Shown here: positions 32,040 through 39,507 of the stretch, one piece after another
Numbering within the stretch: the first letter of the stretch is position 1
Layout: each line of letters opens with the position of its first letter
DNA from: Bradyrhizobium semiaridum
GTDB lineage: Bacteria; Pseudomonadota; Alphaproteobacteria; Rhizobiales; Xanthobacteraceae
DNA: 39,507 nucleotides
Assembly: GCF_020329505.1 (NCBI RefSeq)
Contig: NZ_JAGKJJ010000039.1
Coordinates: forward strand, 1 to 39,507
Reading direction: 5' to 3'
Notes under the pieces: generated by a model
Databases searched by the model: none
Seen by the model: the letters and a program-made list of their open reading frames with translations, nothing else
Told to the model about the DNA's origin: nothing
Made by a program: the position numbers and the translations under genes

Positions 32040-33068
32040 TCAGCCGCGCCGGGTCGAGCTTTGCCGTTCGATGACGCTGAAGCCGAGATCGACCACAGAC
32101 TCGGCGGGCCGCCGTCCCGCCAGCGTCTCGAGCACCATCATGGCAGCGTTCCTGCCCATTTCGTAGCGGTTGGTGCGCACGCTGGTCAGCGTCGGCACGC
32201 TGGAGGCCATGAATTCGAGGTCGTTGAAGCCGACGATCGCCATCTGGTCGGGCACCACCATGTGCCGGCGCTTGCATTCGAACAGCGCGCCGAGCGCGAG
32301 GTCGTCATTGACGCAGAACACGGCCTCGATATCCGGCGCCTTGGCGAGCAGATCGGCGAACAGCGCGCCGCCGAGCGTCATCGAGGTCGGCACCGCCGTC
32401 GTGACAATGAGCCGCTCGTCGAACAGCCCCGCGTCGGTCATCGCGGAGCGGTAGCCGTCGAGCCGCCGCTGCACCCGCGGGTCCATGCGCGCGCCGAGGA
32501 AGCCGATCCGGCGGTAGCCCTGGTCGAGCAGATGGGCGATGGCTGCCTTTCCCGCATCAAAATGCGAGAATCCGATCATCATGTCGACCGGCGCGGAGCC
32601 CAGCTCCATGATCTGGACGATCGGACAATCGACCGACTCCATGATGTGGCGTGAATCCGCGGTCTGGTTGATCCCGGTGACGATCAGTCCGGCCGGCTTC
32701 TGTGCCAGAAACAGCCGCAGCAGCCGCTCTTCCTGGAGGATGCTGTAGCGAGTGTTGGCGAGCTGGATCGAGTAGCGGCTGCCGTCGAGCGCGTCATAAA
32801 TGCCGCGCAGCACGTCGGCGAACACGTTGTTGGTCAGCGACGGGATCAGGACGCCGATCACCTCTGTGCGCTGCGAGGCGAGCGCCCGCGCGGCGAGGTT
32901 CGGGACATAGCCAAGTTCTTTTGCCGCACTCTCGACCCGCGCGCGCTTGCCGATGGAGAGGGCCTCGGGATTCCTGAAGAACCGTGACGCCGTGATCGGG
33001 CTGACACCGGCGAGCTTGGCGACCTCGGTGAGCCGAATCTTGCCTGGCGTGATGCGCTTTCGGGCCAT
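32040..33068 (-). CDS. LacI-family transcriptional regulator
   Basis: This 342-residue repressor has the N-terminal helix-turn-helix RLTEVAKLAGVSPITASRFFRNPEALS (12-38), the hinge helix region ending NLAARALASQRTEVIGVLIP, and a periplasmic-binding-protein-like effector domain with GFLGARMDPRVQRRLDGYRSAM and AIVGFNDLEFMASSVPTLTSVRTN. It is the GntR/gluconate-like branch of LacI. It is divergent from the ABC operon and upstream of the dehydratase on the same strand, so it probably represses both runs and is released by a sugar acid. Candidate operators lie on both sides. Confidence 0.93.
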   Translation of the reverse strand: MARKRITPGKIRLTEVAKLAGVSPITASRFFRNPEALSIGKRARVESAAKELGYVPNLAARALASQRTEVIGVLIPSLTNNVFADVLRGIYDALDGSRYSIQLANTRYSILQEERLLRLFLAQKPAGLIVTGINQTADSRHIMESVDCPIVQIMELGSAPVDMMIGFSHFDAGKAAIAHLLDQGYRRIGFLGARMDPRVQRRLDGYRSAMTDAGLFDERLIVTTAVPTSMTLGGALFADLLAKAPDIEAVFCVNDDLALGALFECKRRHMVVPDQMAIVGFNDLEFMASSVPTLTSVRTNRYEMGRNAAMMVLETLAGRRPAESVVDLGFSVIERQSSTRRG

Positions 33069-33109
33069 TTGCCGCTCATATCACAGGCAGGCTTGCGGAC
33101 AAACTGATA

Positions 33110-33138
33110 TTGACAGCGCTACCAACCGGTTGCTAATC
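33110..33138 (+). promoter_or_regulatory. Candidate ABC-operon promoter with operator in the spacer
   Basis: A perfect -35 box TTGACA (33110-33115) is followed at 17 bases by CTAATC, a poor -10. The spacer contains TACCAACCGGTTGCTA (33120-33135), a 16-base palindrome matching at 7 of 8 arm positions with the central CG usual in LacI-type operators. Repressor bound here would block RNA polymerase. The weak -10 makes the promoter call uncertain. Confidence 0.5.
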
Positions 33139-33274
33139 GAACGATTGCCAAAACCGTGTAAACTGCGGACAATAACAGCAGTCCAACAGCGCCGTGCGCC
33201 CAGCGCGGCCGGAACAAAACAGAGCGGTCGCGGCATCAGTCGTACGCCGCCGGGAACTTGAGGGAGGGAAGTGG

Positions 33275-34342
<1,068 letters not shown>

Positions 34343-34420
34343 CTGATTGACTGCTGCAACGGCTGATCAACAGGCCGGGCTCAAAAAAATAATAAAAATC
34401 ATTCATAGGGAGGAAGGACG

Positions 34421-35740
34421 ATGCACGATTTCACTCGCCGCTCGCTGCTTCAGGGCGGCACCGCGCTGGCCGCAACCGGCATGCTCACCGGGCCCGCGCT
34501 GCTTGATTTCGCCAGGGCATGGGCGCAGAGCGCGCCCTGGAAGGCCGAGCCCGGCGCCAAGCTCACCGTGATGCGCTGGAAGCGCTTCGTGCCCGCTGAA
34601 GACGACGCGTTCAACGCGATGGTCGCGGCGTTCAAGACGGCGACCGGCACCGAGATGAACGTGTTCAGCGAGTCCTTCGAGGATGTGCAGCCGAAGGCCT
34701 CCGTCGCCGCCAACACCGGCTCGGGTCTCGACCTCGCCTGGGGCCTGCACACGCTGCCGCAGCTGTTCCCGACCAAGGTTCTGAAGATGAACGACGTTGC
34801 CGACTATCTCGGCAACAAATATGGCGGCTGGACCGACGCTGCGGCCAAGACCTGCAAGCAGGGCAATGACTGGCTCGGCATCCCCGTCGCCACGATCGGT
34901 GGTTACCTGACCTACCGCAAATCGGCGGTGGAGAAGGCGGGCTTCAAGCAGGTGCCGTCGGACTTCCCGGCCTATCTCGAGCTCTGCAAGGCGCTGAAGA
35001 AGAACAATACGCCGGCCGGCTTCGCGCTCGGCCATGCCACCGGCGACGCCAATGCCTGGGTGCACAACGTCCTCTGGGGCCACAACGCCTGGACCGTCGA
35101 CAAGGATGACAAGGTCATCATCAACTCGCCGGAGACGATGAAGGCGCTGGAATACGCCAAGGCGCTGTCGGAAACTTTCATCCCGGGTGTCGCGTCCTGG
35201 AACGATTCCTCCAACAACAAGGCCTTCCTGTCGGGTGAACTGTTCCTGACCTCGAACGGCATTTCGATCTATGTCGCGGCCAAGGACGACCCGAGCAAGA
35301 AGGAGCTGACCGAGGACATCGGCCATGCGCTGTGGCCGGTCGGACCGATCGGCAAGCCGACCGAGCTGCAGCTCGCGGTTCCGATCCTCGCCTTCAACTT
35401 CACCAAATATCCGAATGCGGCAAAGGCGTTCATCGCCTTCATGCTGGAGAAGGAAAACTTCGAGAAGTGGCTGTCGGGCGCGCGGGGCTATCTGACCCAG
35501 ACGCTGAATGCCTACGACTCCGCGCCGGTGTGGACCGCCGATCCGAACAATGCGGTGTTCGCCCAGGCCTCCAAGCGCGCGCTGCCGGCCTCCGGCATCG
35601 GCACGCCCGGCGAGAAGGCGGCGACCGCGATCGCCGACTTCATCGTGGTCGACATGTTCGCGAACTACTGCACCGGCGCCAAGGACGGCAAGGCCGCGAT
35701 GGCCGAGGCCGAGCGGCAGCTGAAGCGTATCTATCGCTGA
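34421..35740 (+). CDS. ABC sugar importer substrate-binding protein, Tat signal
   Basis: This 439-residue extracellular solute-binding protein has a twin-arginine signal (TRRSLLQGGTALAATGM) and likely cleavage after AWA at about residue 34. The mature part fits the CUT1 binding-protein family: MRWKRFVPAEDDAFNAMVAAFK, LDLAWGLHTLPQLFP, NDWLGIPVATIGGYLTYRKSAVEKAG, GELFLTSNGISIYVAAKDDP and WPVGPIGKPTELQLAVP. Tat export is unusual for sugar-binding proteins but recurrent in Rhizobiales. GGGAGGAAGG precedes the ATG. A strong hairpin after the stop should hold mRNA at a higher level than that of the permeases. The ligand is not readable. Confidence 0.92.
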   Translation: MHDFTRRSLLQGGTALAATGMLTGPALLDFARAWAQSAPWKAEPGAKLTVMRWKRFVPAEDDAFNAMVAAFKTATGTEMNVFSESFEDVQPKASVAANTGSGLDLAWGLHTLPQLFPTKVLKMNDVADYLGNKYGGWTDAAAKTCKQGNDWLGIPVATIGGYLTYRKSAVEKAGFKQVPSDFPAYLELCKALKKNNTPAGFALGHATGDANAWVHNVLWGHNAWTVDKDDKVIINSPETMKALEYAKALSETFIPGVASWNDSSNNKAFLSGELFLTSNGISIYVAAKDDPSKKELTEDIGHALWPVGPIGKPTELQLAVPILAFNFTKYPNAAKAFIAFMLEKENFEKWLSGARGYLTQTLNAYDSAPVWTADPNNAVFAQASKRALPASGIGTPGEKAATAIADFIVVDMFANYCTGAKDGKAAMAEAERQLKRIYR

Positions 35741-35748
35741 TGTGATCG

Positions 35749-35775
35749 GCGCGGGCGGCATGCCGCCGCCCGCGC
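35749..35775 (+). other. Strong hairpin between binding-protein and permease genes
   Basis: GCGCGGGCGG and CCGCCCGCGC pair around a 7-base loop, 9 bases after the binding-protein stop, with no T-run. As in malE-malF spacers, such a structure can protect the upstream mRNA and lower permease expression. Confidence 0.65.
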
Positions 35776-35847
35776 GCGATCATTGGAATGCCATCATTGG
35801 ACACTTGCGTCGTCATGCTCATCACATGAGCAATCGGGACATCGCTT

Positions 35848-36807
35848 ATGGCTGACATCGCCCTTGCGCCGCGGCGCGCGAAAACCGAAATCCGCGAAGC
35901 GACCGCCTGGGAGCAGCTGCGCCACAACCGGAACTGGCTCGGCTTCTGGTTCATGCTGCCGGCGATGGCCTTCCTGATCTTCTTCCTGGCCTATCCGCTC
36001 GGGCTCGGGATCTGGTTGTCCTTCACCGACACCCGCATCGGCCGCGTCGGGCACTTCATCGGCACCGAGAATTACGAATGGCTGTGGGATGACGCCATCT
36101 TCTGGCTGTCGGTGTTCAACACGCTGATCTACACCTTCATCGCCAGCGCGATTAAGTTCGCAGTCGGGCTGTATCTCGCGCTGCTGCTCAACGAGCGCAT
36201 GCCGTTCAAGGCGCTGCTGCGCGCCGCCGTGCTGATCCCGTTCATCGTGCCGACCGTGCTGTCGGCGCTGGCATTCTGGTGGATCTTCGATTCCCAGTTC
36301 TCGATCATCTCCTGGTCGCTGAAGCATCTCGGGCTGATCACGCAGAACATCAACTTTCTCGGCGACACCACCTGGGCCCGCATCTGCGTGATCTTCGCCA
36401 ATATCTGGCGCGGCGTGCCGTTCGTCGCGATCACGCTGCTCGCCGGCTTGCAGACGGTGCAGCCCTCGCTCTACGAGGCGGCAACGCTGGACGGCGCTTC
36501 GCGCTGGCAGATGTTCCGCTTCATTACCTATCCATTGCTGACGCCGATCATCGCCGTGGTGATGACGTTCTCGGTGCTGTTCACCTTCACCGATTTCCAG
36601 CTGATCTGGGCGATGACCCGCGGCGGCCCGGTCAACGCCACCCACCTGATGGCGACGCTGTCCTATCAGCGCGCGATCATCGCGGGGCAATTGGGTGAGG
36701 GCGCCGCAATCTCGAGCGCGATGATCCCGTTCCTGCTCGCCGCGATCATGGTATCCTGGTTCGGTCTGCAGCGCCGCAAGTGGCAACAGGGAGAGAGCAA
36801 TGACTGA
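35848..36807 (+). CDS. ABC sugar importer permease, MalF type
   Basis: This 319-residue inner-membrane permease has six predicted helices, the first at about 32-52 (WFMLPAMAFLIFFLAYPLGLGIWLSF, in part). The cytoplasmic EAA loop that docks the ATPase is visible as YEAATLDGASRWQMFRFITYPLL. The N-terminus is cytoplasmic and charged (APRRAKTEIREATAWEQL). It pairs with the MalG-type permease downstream. Its TGA stop (36805-36807) lies within a copy of the start region of the next gene, ATGACTGA, evidence that the two genes once overlapped directly. Confidence 0.95.
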   Translation: MADIALAPRRAKTEIREATAWEQLRHNRNWLGFWFMLPAMAFLIFFLAYPLGLGIWLSFTDTRIGRVGHFIGTENYEWLWDDAIFWLSVFNTLIYTFIASAIKFAVGLYLALLLNERMPFKALLRAAVLIPFIVPTVLSALAFWWIFDSQFSIISWSLKHLGLITQNINFLGDTTWARICVIFANIWRGVPFVAITLLAGLQTVQPSLYEAATLDGASRWQMFRFITYPLLTPIIAVVMTFSVLFTFTDFQLIWAMTRGGPVNATHLMATLSYQRAIIAGQLGEGAAISSAMIPFLLAAIMVSWFGLQRRKWQQGESND

Positions 36808-36877
36808 TCTCTGCCGCGTCACTCCATTATTCGCGCGAACGGGGCGGGCCCCCGCGCGCGCGGGGAGAAAGCAATGA
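36800..36877 (+). promoter_or_regulatory. 25-codon leader frame coupling the two permease genes
   Basis: An ATG at 36800, inside the end of the first permease, opens a 25-codon frame that ends TGA at 36875-36877, overlapping the ATG of the second permease (36874) as ATGA. The first 14 bases, GCAATGACTGATCT, recur at the true start (36872). The frame seems to be a relic of a duplicated start with a GC-rich insertion. It may still pass ribosomes to the second permease. Confidence 0.45.
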
Positions 36878-37797
36878 CTGATCTTCCTGCACAGAAGGTC
36901 GATCTCAAGTCGATCCTGTCGACGCCGGCCCGCGTCGACAACAGTGAGGGCATGAGCTACCTGCAATCGGTGCCGCGGCGGATCGTGACGCTGTACATCC
37001 CGCTGACGATCATCGTCGTGATCCTGCTGTTCCCGTTCTATTGGATGGGGCTGACCGCGATCAAACCGGACGAACAGCTGCTCGACCTCGACAAGTACAA
37101 TCCGTTCTGGACCTGGAATCCGACGTTCAAGCACATCCACAAGCTCTTGTTCGAGAGCTACTATCCGCACTGGCTCTGGAACACGATGTATGTCGCCGTC
37201 GGCGCCACCGTGCTGTCGATCATTGCCAGCGTGCTCGCGGCCTATGCGATCGTGCGGCTGCGCTACAAGGGCGCCAATCTGGTCGGCGGGCTGATCTTCC
37301 TCGCCTACCTCGTGCCGCCGTCGATCCTGTTCATTCCGCTGGCGACCGTCGTGTTCCAGTACGGCCTGTTCGACTCGCCGCTGGCGCTGATCCTGACCTA
37401 TCCGACCATCCTGATCCCGTTCTCGACCTGGCTGCTGATGGGCTACTTCAAGACCATCCCGTTCGAGCTCGAGGAATGCGCGCTGATCGACGGCGCCAGC
37501 CGCTGGCAGATCCTGATCAAGATCGTGCTGCCGTTGGCCATTCCCGGCCTGATCTCGGCCTTCATCTTCTGCTTCACGCTGTGCTGGAACGAGTTCATCT
37601 ACGCGCTGACGTTCCTGCAGTCGACCCCGAACAAGACGGTGCCGGTGGCCATCGTCAACGAGTTCGTCGACGGCGACATCTATCGCTGGGGTTCGCTGAT
37701 GGCAGGGGCGCTATGCGGCTCGCTGCCGCTGGTTATTCTTTACGCCTTCTTCGTTGAGCATTATGTCTCGGCGATGACGGGCGCTGTGAAGGAATAA
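36874..37797 (+). CDS. ABC sugar importer permease, MalG type
   Basis: This 307-residue inner-membrane permease has six predicted helices, starting IVTLYIPLTIIVVILLFPFYWM at about 33. The EAA loop LEECALIDGASRWQILIKIVLPLAIPG lies near residue 205. The CFTLCWNEFIYALTFL segment is typical of MalG/CUT1 partners. The ATG follows GGGGAGAAAG, a workable ribosome site, and lies 66 bases after the stop of the MalF-type gene. It completes the importer with the ATPase, binding protein and first permease. Confidence 0.95.
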   Translation: MTDLPAQKVDLKSILSTPARVDNSEGMSYLQSVPRRIVTLYIPLTIIVVILLFPFYWMGLTAIKPDEQLLDLDKYNPFWTWNPTFKHIHKLLFESYYPHWLWNTMYVAVGATVLSIIASVLAAYAIVRLRYKGANLVGGLIFLAYLVPPSILFIPLATVVFQYGLFDSPLALILTYPTILIPFSTWLLMGYFKTIPFELEECALIDGASRWQILIKIVLPLAIPGLISAFIFCFTLCWNEFIYALTFLQSTPNKTVPVAIVNEFVDGDIYRWGSLMAGALCGSLPLVILYAFFVEHYVSAMTGAVKE

Positions 37798-37846
37798 GCG
37801 CGCAAGGCCCGCATCTGAATTCGAAGAGAAGAAAAGGAGCAGGGTC

Positions 37847-38833
37847 GTGCACATTCTGATTCTCGGCGCCGCCGGCATGGTCGGCCGCAAGCTGACGGAG
37901 CGCTTGCTGCGCGAGGGACGACTCGGCAACCGCGACATCGGCATGATGACGCTGCAGGACGTGGTCGCGCCGGAGAAGCCCGCGGGCGCAAAGATCCCGG
38001 TCAAGGTGGTGGCTTCCGATTTCGCCGATCCCGGTGCAGCAGCGCCGCTGATTGCCGAGCGCCCGGACGTGATCTTCCATCTTGCCGCGATCGTGTCGGG
38101 CGAGGCCGAGGCCGAGTTCGACAAGGGCTACCGCATCAATCTCGACGGCACGCGCTATCTGATCGACGCGATCCGCGCGGTCGGCGGCGGCTACAAGCCG
38201 CGTCTGGTGTTCACGTCCTCGATCGCGGTGTTCGGCGCGCCGTTCCCGGAAAAGATCGGCGACGAGTTCTTCCACACGCCGCTGACCAGCTACGGCACCC
38301 AGAAATCGATCTGCGAGCTCCTGATCAACGATTACACCCGCAAGGGCCTGCTCGACGGCATCAGCATTCGTCTGCCGACGATCTGCGTGCGGCCGGGCAA
38401 GCCGAACAAGGCGGCCTCGGGCTTCTTCTCCAACATCATCCGCGAGCCGCTCGCCGGCGAGGAGGCGATCCTGCCGGTCTCCGAGGACGTGCGGCACTGG
38501 CATGCCTCGCCGAAATCGGCGGTCGGATTCCTGATCCACGCCGGCACCATGGATTTGAATGCCATGGGCCCGCGGCGCAATCTCAGCATGCCCGGAATGT
38601 CGGTGACCGTCGGCGAGCAGATCGCCGCGCTGGAGCGTGTCGCCGGCAAGAACGTCGTCGCCCGCATCAAGCGGGTGCCCGATCCGACCATCATCGGCAT
38701 CGTCTCGGGTTGGCCGCGCGATTTCGTCGCCGACCGCGCCCTGAAGCTCGGCTTCACCACGGCCGAAAAGACCTTCGACGACATCATCCGCATCCATATC
38801 GAGGACGAACTCGGCGGCAAGTTCGCCGCCTGA
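37847..38833 (+). CDS. denD: D-erythronate dehydrogenase-like NAD-dependent enzyme (extended SDR)
   Basis: This 328-residue extended SDR opens with the Rossmann motif ILGAAGMVGRKLTERLL. It matches the D-erythronate dehydrogenase (DenD) group closely: DVIFHLAAIVSGEAEAEFDKGYRINLDGTRYL, FTSSIAVFGAPFP, the catalytic SYGTQKSICELLINDY, RLPTICVRPGKPNKAASGFFSNIIREPLAG and EDVRHWHASPKSAVGF. DenD oxidises D-erythronate to 2-oxo-D-erythronate; close relatives may use other uronates or aldonates. The start is GTG 37847 with AAGGAG 7 bases upstream. It directly follows the importer genes, so the importer may bring in a four-carbon or related sugar acid. Confidence 0.8.
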   Translation: MHILILGAAGMVGRKLTERLLREGRLGNRDIGMMTLQDVVAPEKPAGAKIPVKVVASDFADPGAAAPLIAERPDVIFHLAAIVSGEAEAEFDKGYRINLDGTRYLIDAIRAVGGGYKPRLVFTSSIAVFGAPFPEKIGDEFFHTPLTSYGTQKSICELLINDYTRKGLLDGISIRLPTICVRPGKPNKAASGFFSNIIREPLAGEEAILPVSEDVRHWHASPKSAVGFLIHAGTMDLNAMGPRRNLSMPGMSVTVGEQIAALERVAGKNVVARIKRVPDPTIIGIVSGWPRDFVADRALKLGFTTAEKTFDDIIRIHIEDELGGKFAA

Positions 38834-38861
38834 GCATGATCCGGCGAACGCGGCGTTTGCG

Positions 38862-39507
38862 ATGAGCAGGGTTGCCAGCATCGGCGAATGCATGATCGAG
38901 CTGCGCCAGGGTCCCGGCGCGCAGCCCGGCGGTCTTTATTCGCGCGGCTACGGCGGCGACACGCTCAACACCGCCGTCTACATGGCCCGGCTCGGCGTCG
39001 ACGTCGATTACATCACGGCTCTCGGCGACGACGCGTTGAGCGACGAGATGATCGCGGGCTGGGCGGCGGAAGGCGTCGGGACCAAACGCGTCGCCCGGCT
39101 GCCCGGCAAGCTGCCGGGTCTCTACATGATCCAGACCGACGACAAGGGCGAGCGGCGCTTCTTCCACTGGCGCGACAGCGCGGCGGCGCGCAGCCTGATG
39201 GATCTGCCCGAGACGGACGTGATCCTGAATTCGCTCGCCACCTACGACCTCGTCTACCTCTCGGCGATCACGCTCTCGATCCTGCACGAGGAGGGACGGG
39301 AGCGGCTGATAGCGGCGCTGAAGCGTGCGCGGCTGCTCGGGACCCGGTTTGCCTTCGACACCAACTTCCGCGCCCGCGGCTGGCCCGATCTCGGTGTGGC
39401 ACGAAAGGTCTTCTCCGCCGCGTTCGAGACCGCAGACATCGTGCTCGCCTCGACCGATGATCTGGCGCCGCTCTACCCCGGCGAGAGCAACACTGCGCTG
39501 CTCGCCG
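38862..39507 (+). CDS. PfkB-family sugar kinase, 2-keto-3-deoxygluconate kinase-like, 3' end missing
   Basis: The first 215 residues of a ribokinase/PfkB-family kinase are present, and the window ends inside the gene. ASIGECMIELRQGP at the start and YGGDTLNTAVYMARLG match the KdgK (2-keto-3-deoxygluconate kinase) pattern, as do GLYMIQTDDKGERRFFHWR and FAFDTNFRARGWPD. The anion-hole motif GAGD near the C-terminus lies beyond the window. It starts 28 bases after the DenD-like gene; the spacer carries a fragment (GAGCATGATCCGG) of a dispersed repeat. A kinase suggests a phosphorylated keto-acid branch in the pathway. Confidence 0.85.
   Translation, partial: MSRVASIGECMIELRQGPGAQPGGLYSRGYGGDTLNTAVYMARLGVDVDYITALGDDALSDEMIAGWAAEGVGTKRVARLPGKLPGLYMIQTDDKGERRFFHWRDSAAARSLMDLPETDVILNSLATYDLVYLSAITLSILHEEGRERLIAALKRARLLGTRFAFDTNFRARGWPDLGVARKVFSAAFETADIVLASTDDLAPLYPGESNTALLA

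Noticed and set aside
34403..37170. Long minus-strand frames (452 and 458 residues) opposite the importer genes
   Set aside because: They overlap the well-supported binding protein and permease genes and show only shadow composition.

Overview
The window is about 39.5 kb of GC-rich (roughly 65%) chromosomal DNA from an alphaproteobacterium. It is most likely Bradyrhizobium or a close relative. I infer this from the codon use, the gene content (a fused indolepyruvate:ferredoxin oxidoreductase, many LacI/ABC sugar genes, Rhizobiales-type small secreted proteins) and the density of palindromic intergenic repeats typical of Bradyrhizobium genomes. I see no rRNA, tRNA, CRISPR array, transposase or phage gene.

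Region 1 (1-10.2 kb) is a mixed housekeeping stretch. It holds the 3' part of a propionyl-CoA-type carboxylase beta subunit, a small two-helix membrane protein, a cupin, a periplasmic glycerophosphodiester phosphodiesterase, and two small exported proteins that converge on a bidirectional terminator (a His/Arg/Trp-rich Tat substrate and a GCG_CRPN-type protein). An ArsR-type regulator is divergent from two small dimeric alpha/beta-barrel genes. An isocitrate lyase/PEP mutase family enzyme, a UPF0126 membrane protein and a triheme cytochrome c follow.

Region 2 (10.2-20.1 kb) is acyl-CoA and keto-acid metabolism. A 1164-residue fused indolepyruvate:ferredoxin oxidoreductase is followed by a small low-GC orphan gene. 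That gene lies between two copies of the last 27 codons (stop included) of the oxidoreductase; the copies differ only at synonymous positions. Next come a thiolase-like protein, its DUF35 Zn-ribbon/OB partner, a MaoC-type hydratase, a MFE-2-like SDR, a DHDPS-family aldolase and a NUDIX hydrolase. All are on the + strand, several are separated by palindromic repeats, and together they look like a side-chain or unusual acyl-CoA degradation cassette.

Region 3 (20.1-28.2 kb) carries a DMT exporter, an orphan PAS/PAS sensor histidine kinase, a GrlR-like protein, a VOC protein and several small secreted or anchored proteins of unknown function.

Region 4 (28.2-39.5 kb) is a sugar-acid catabolic locus. 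On the minus strand are a LacI regulator, an IlvD/Edd-type sugar-acid dehydratase and two SDR dehydrogenases. Divergently on the plus strand are a complete ABC importer (ATPase, Tat-type binding protein, two permeases), a D-erythronate-dehydrogenase-like enzyme and a PfkB-family sugar kinase cut by the window end. Candidate LacI operators with a shared CAA-N4-TTG core occur in both promoter regions.

The most unusual structures are the duplicated gene end around the orphan gene at 13.8 kb, the three near-identical 121-123 bp palindromic elements, and a 74-bp start-site duplication between the two permease genes. The thiolase-like enzyme also appears to have its nucleophilic cysteine out of register. 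I found no clear defence or other wholly new system.
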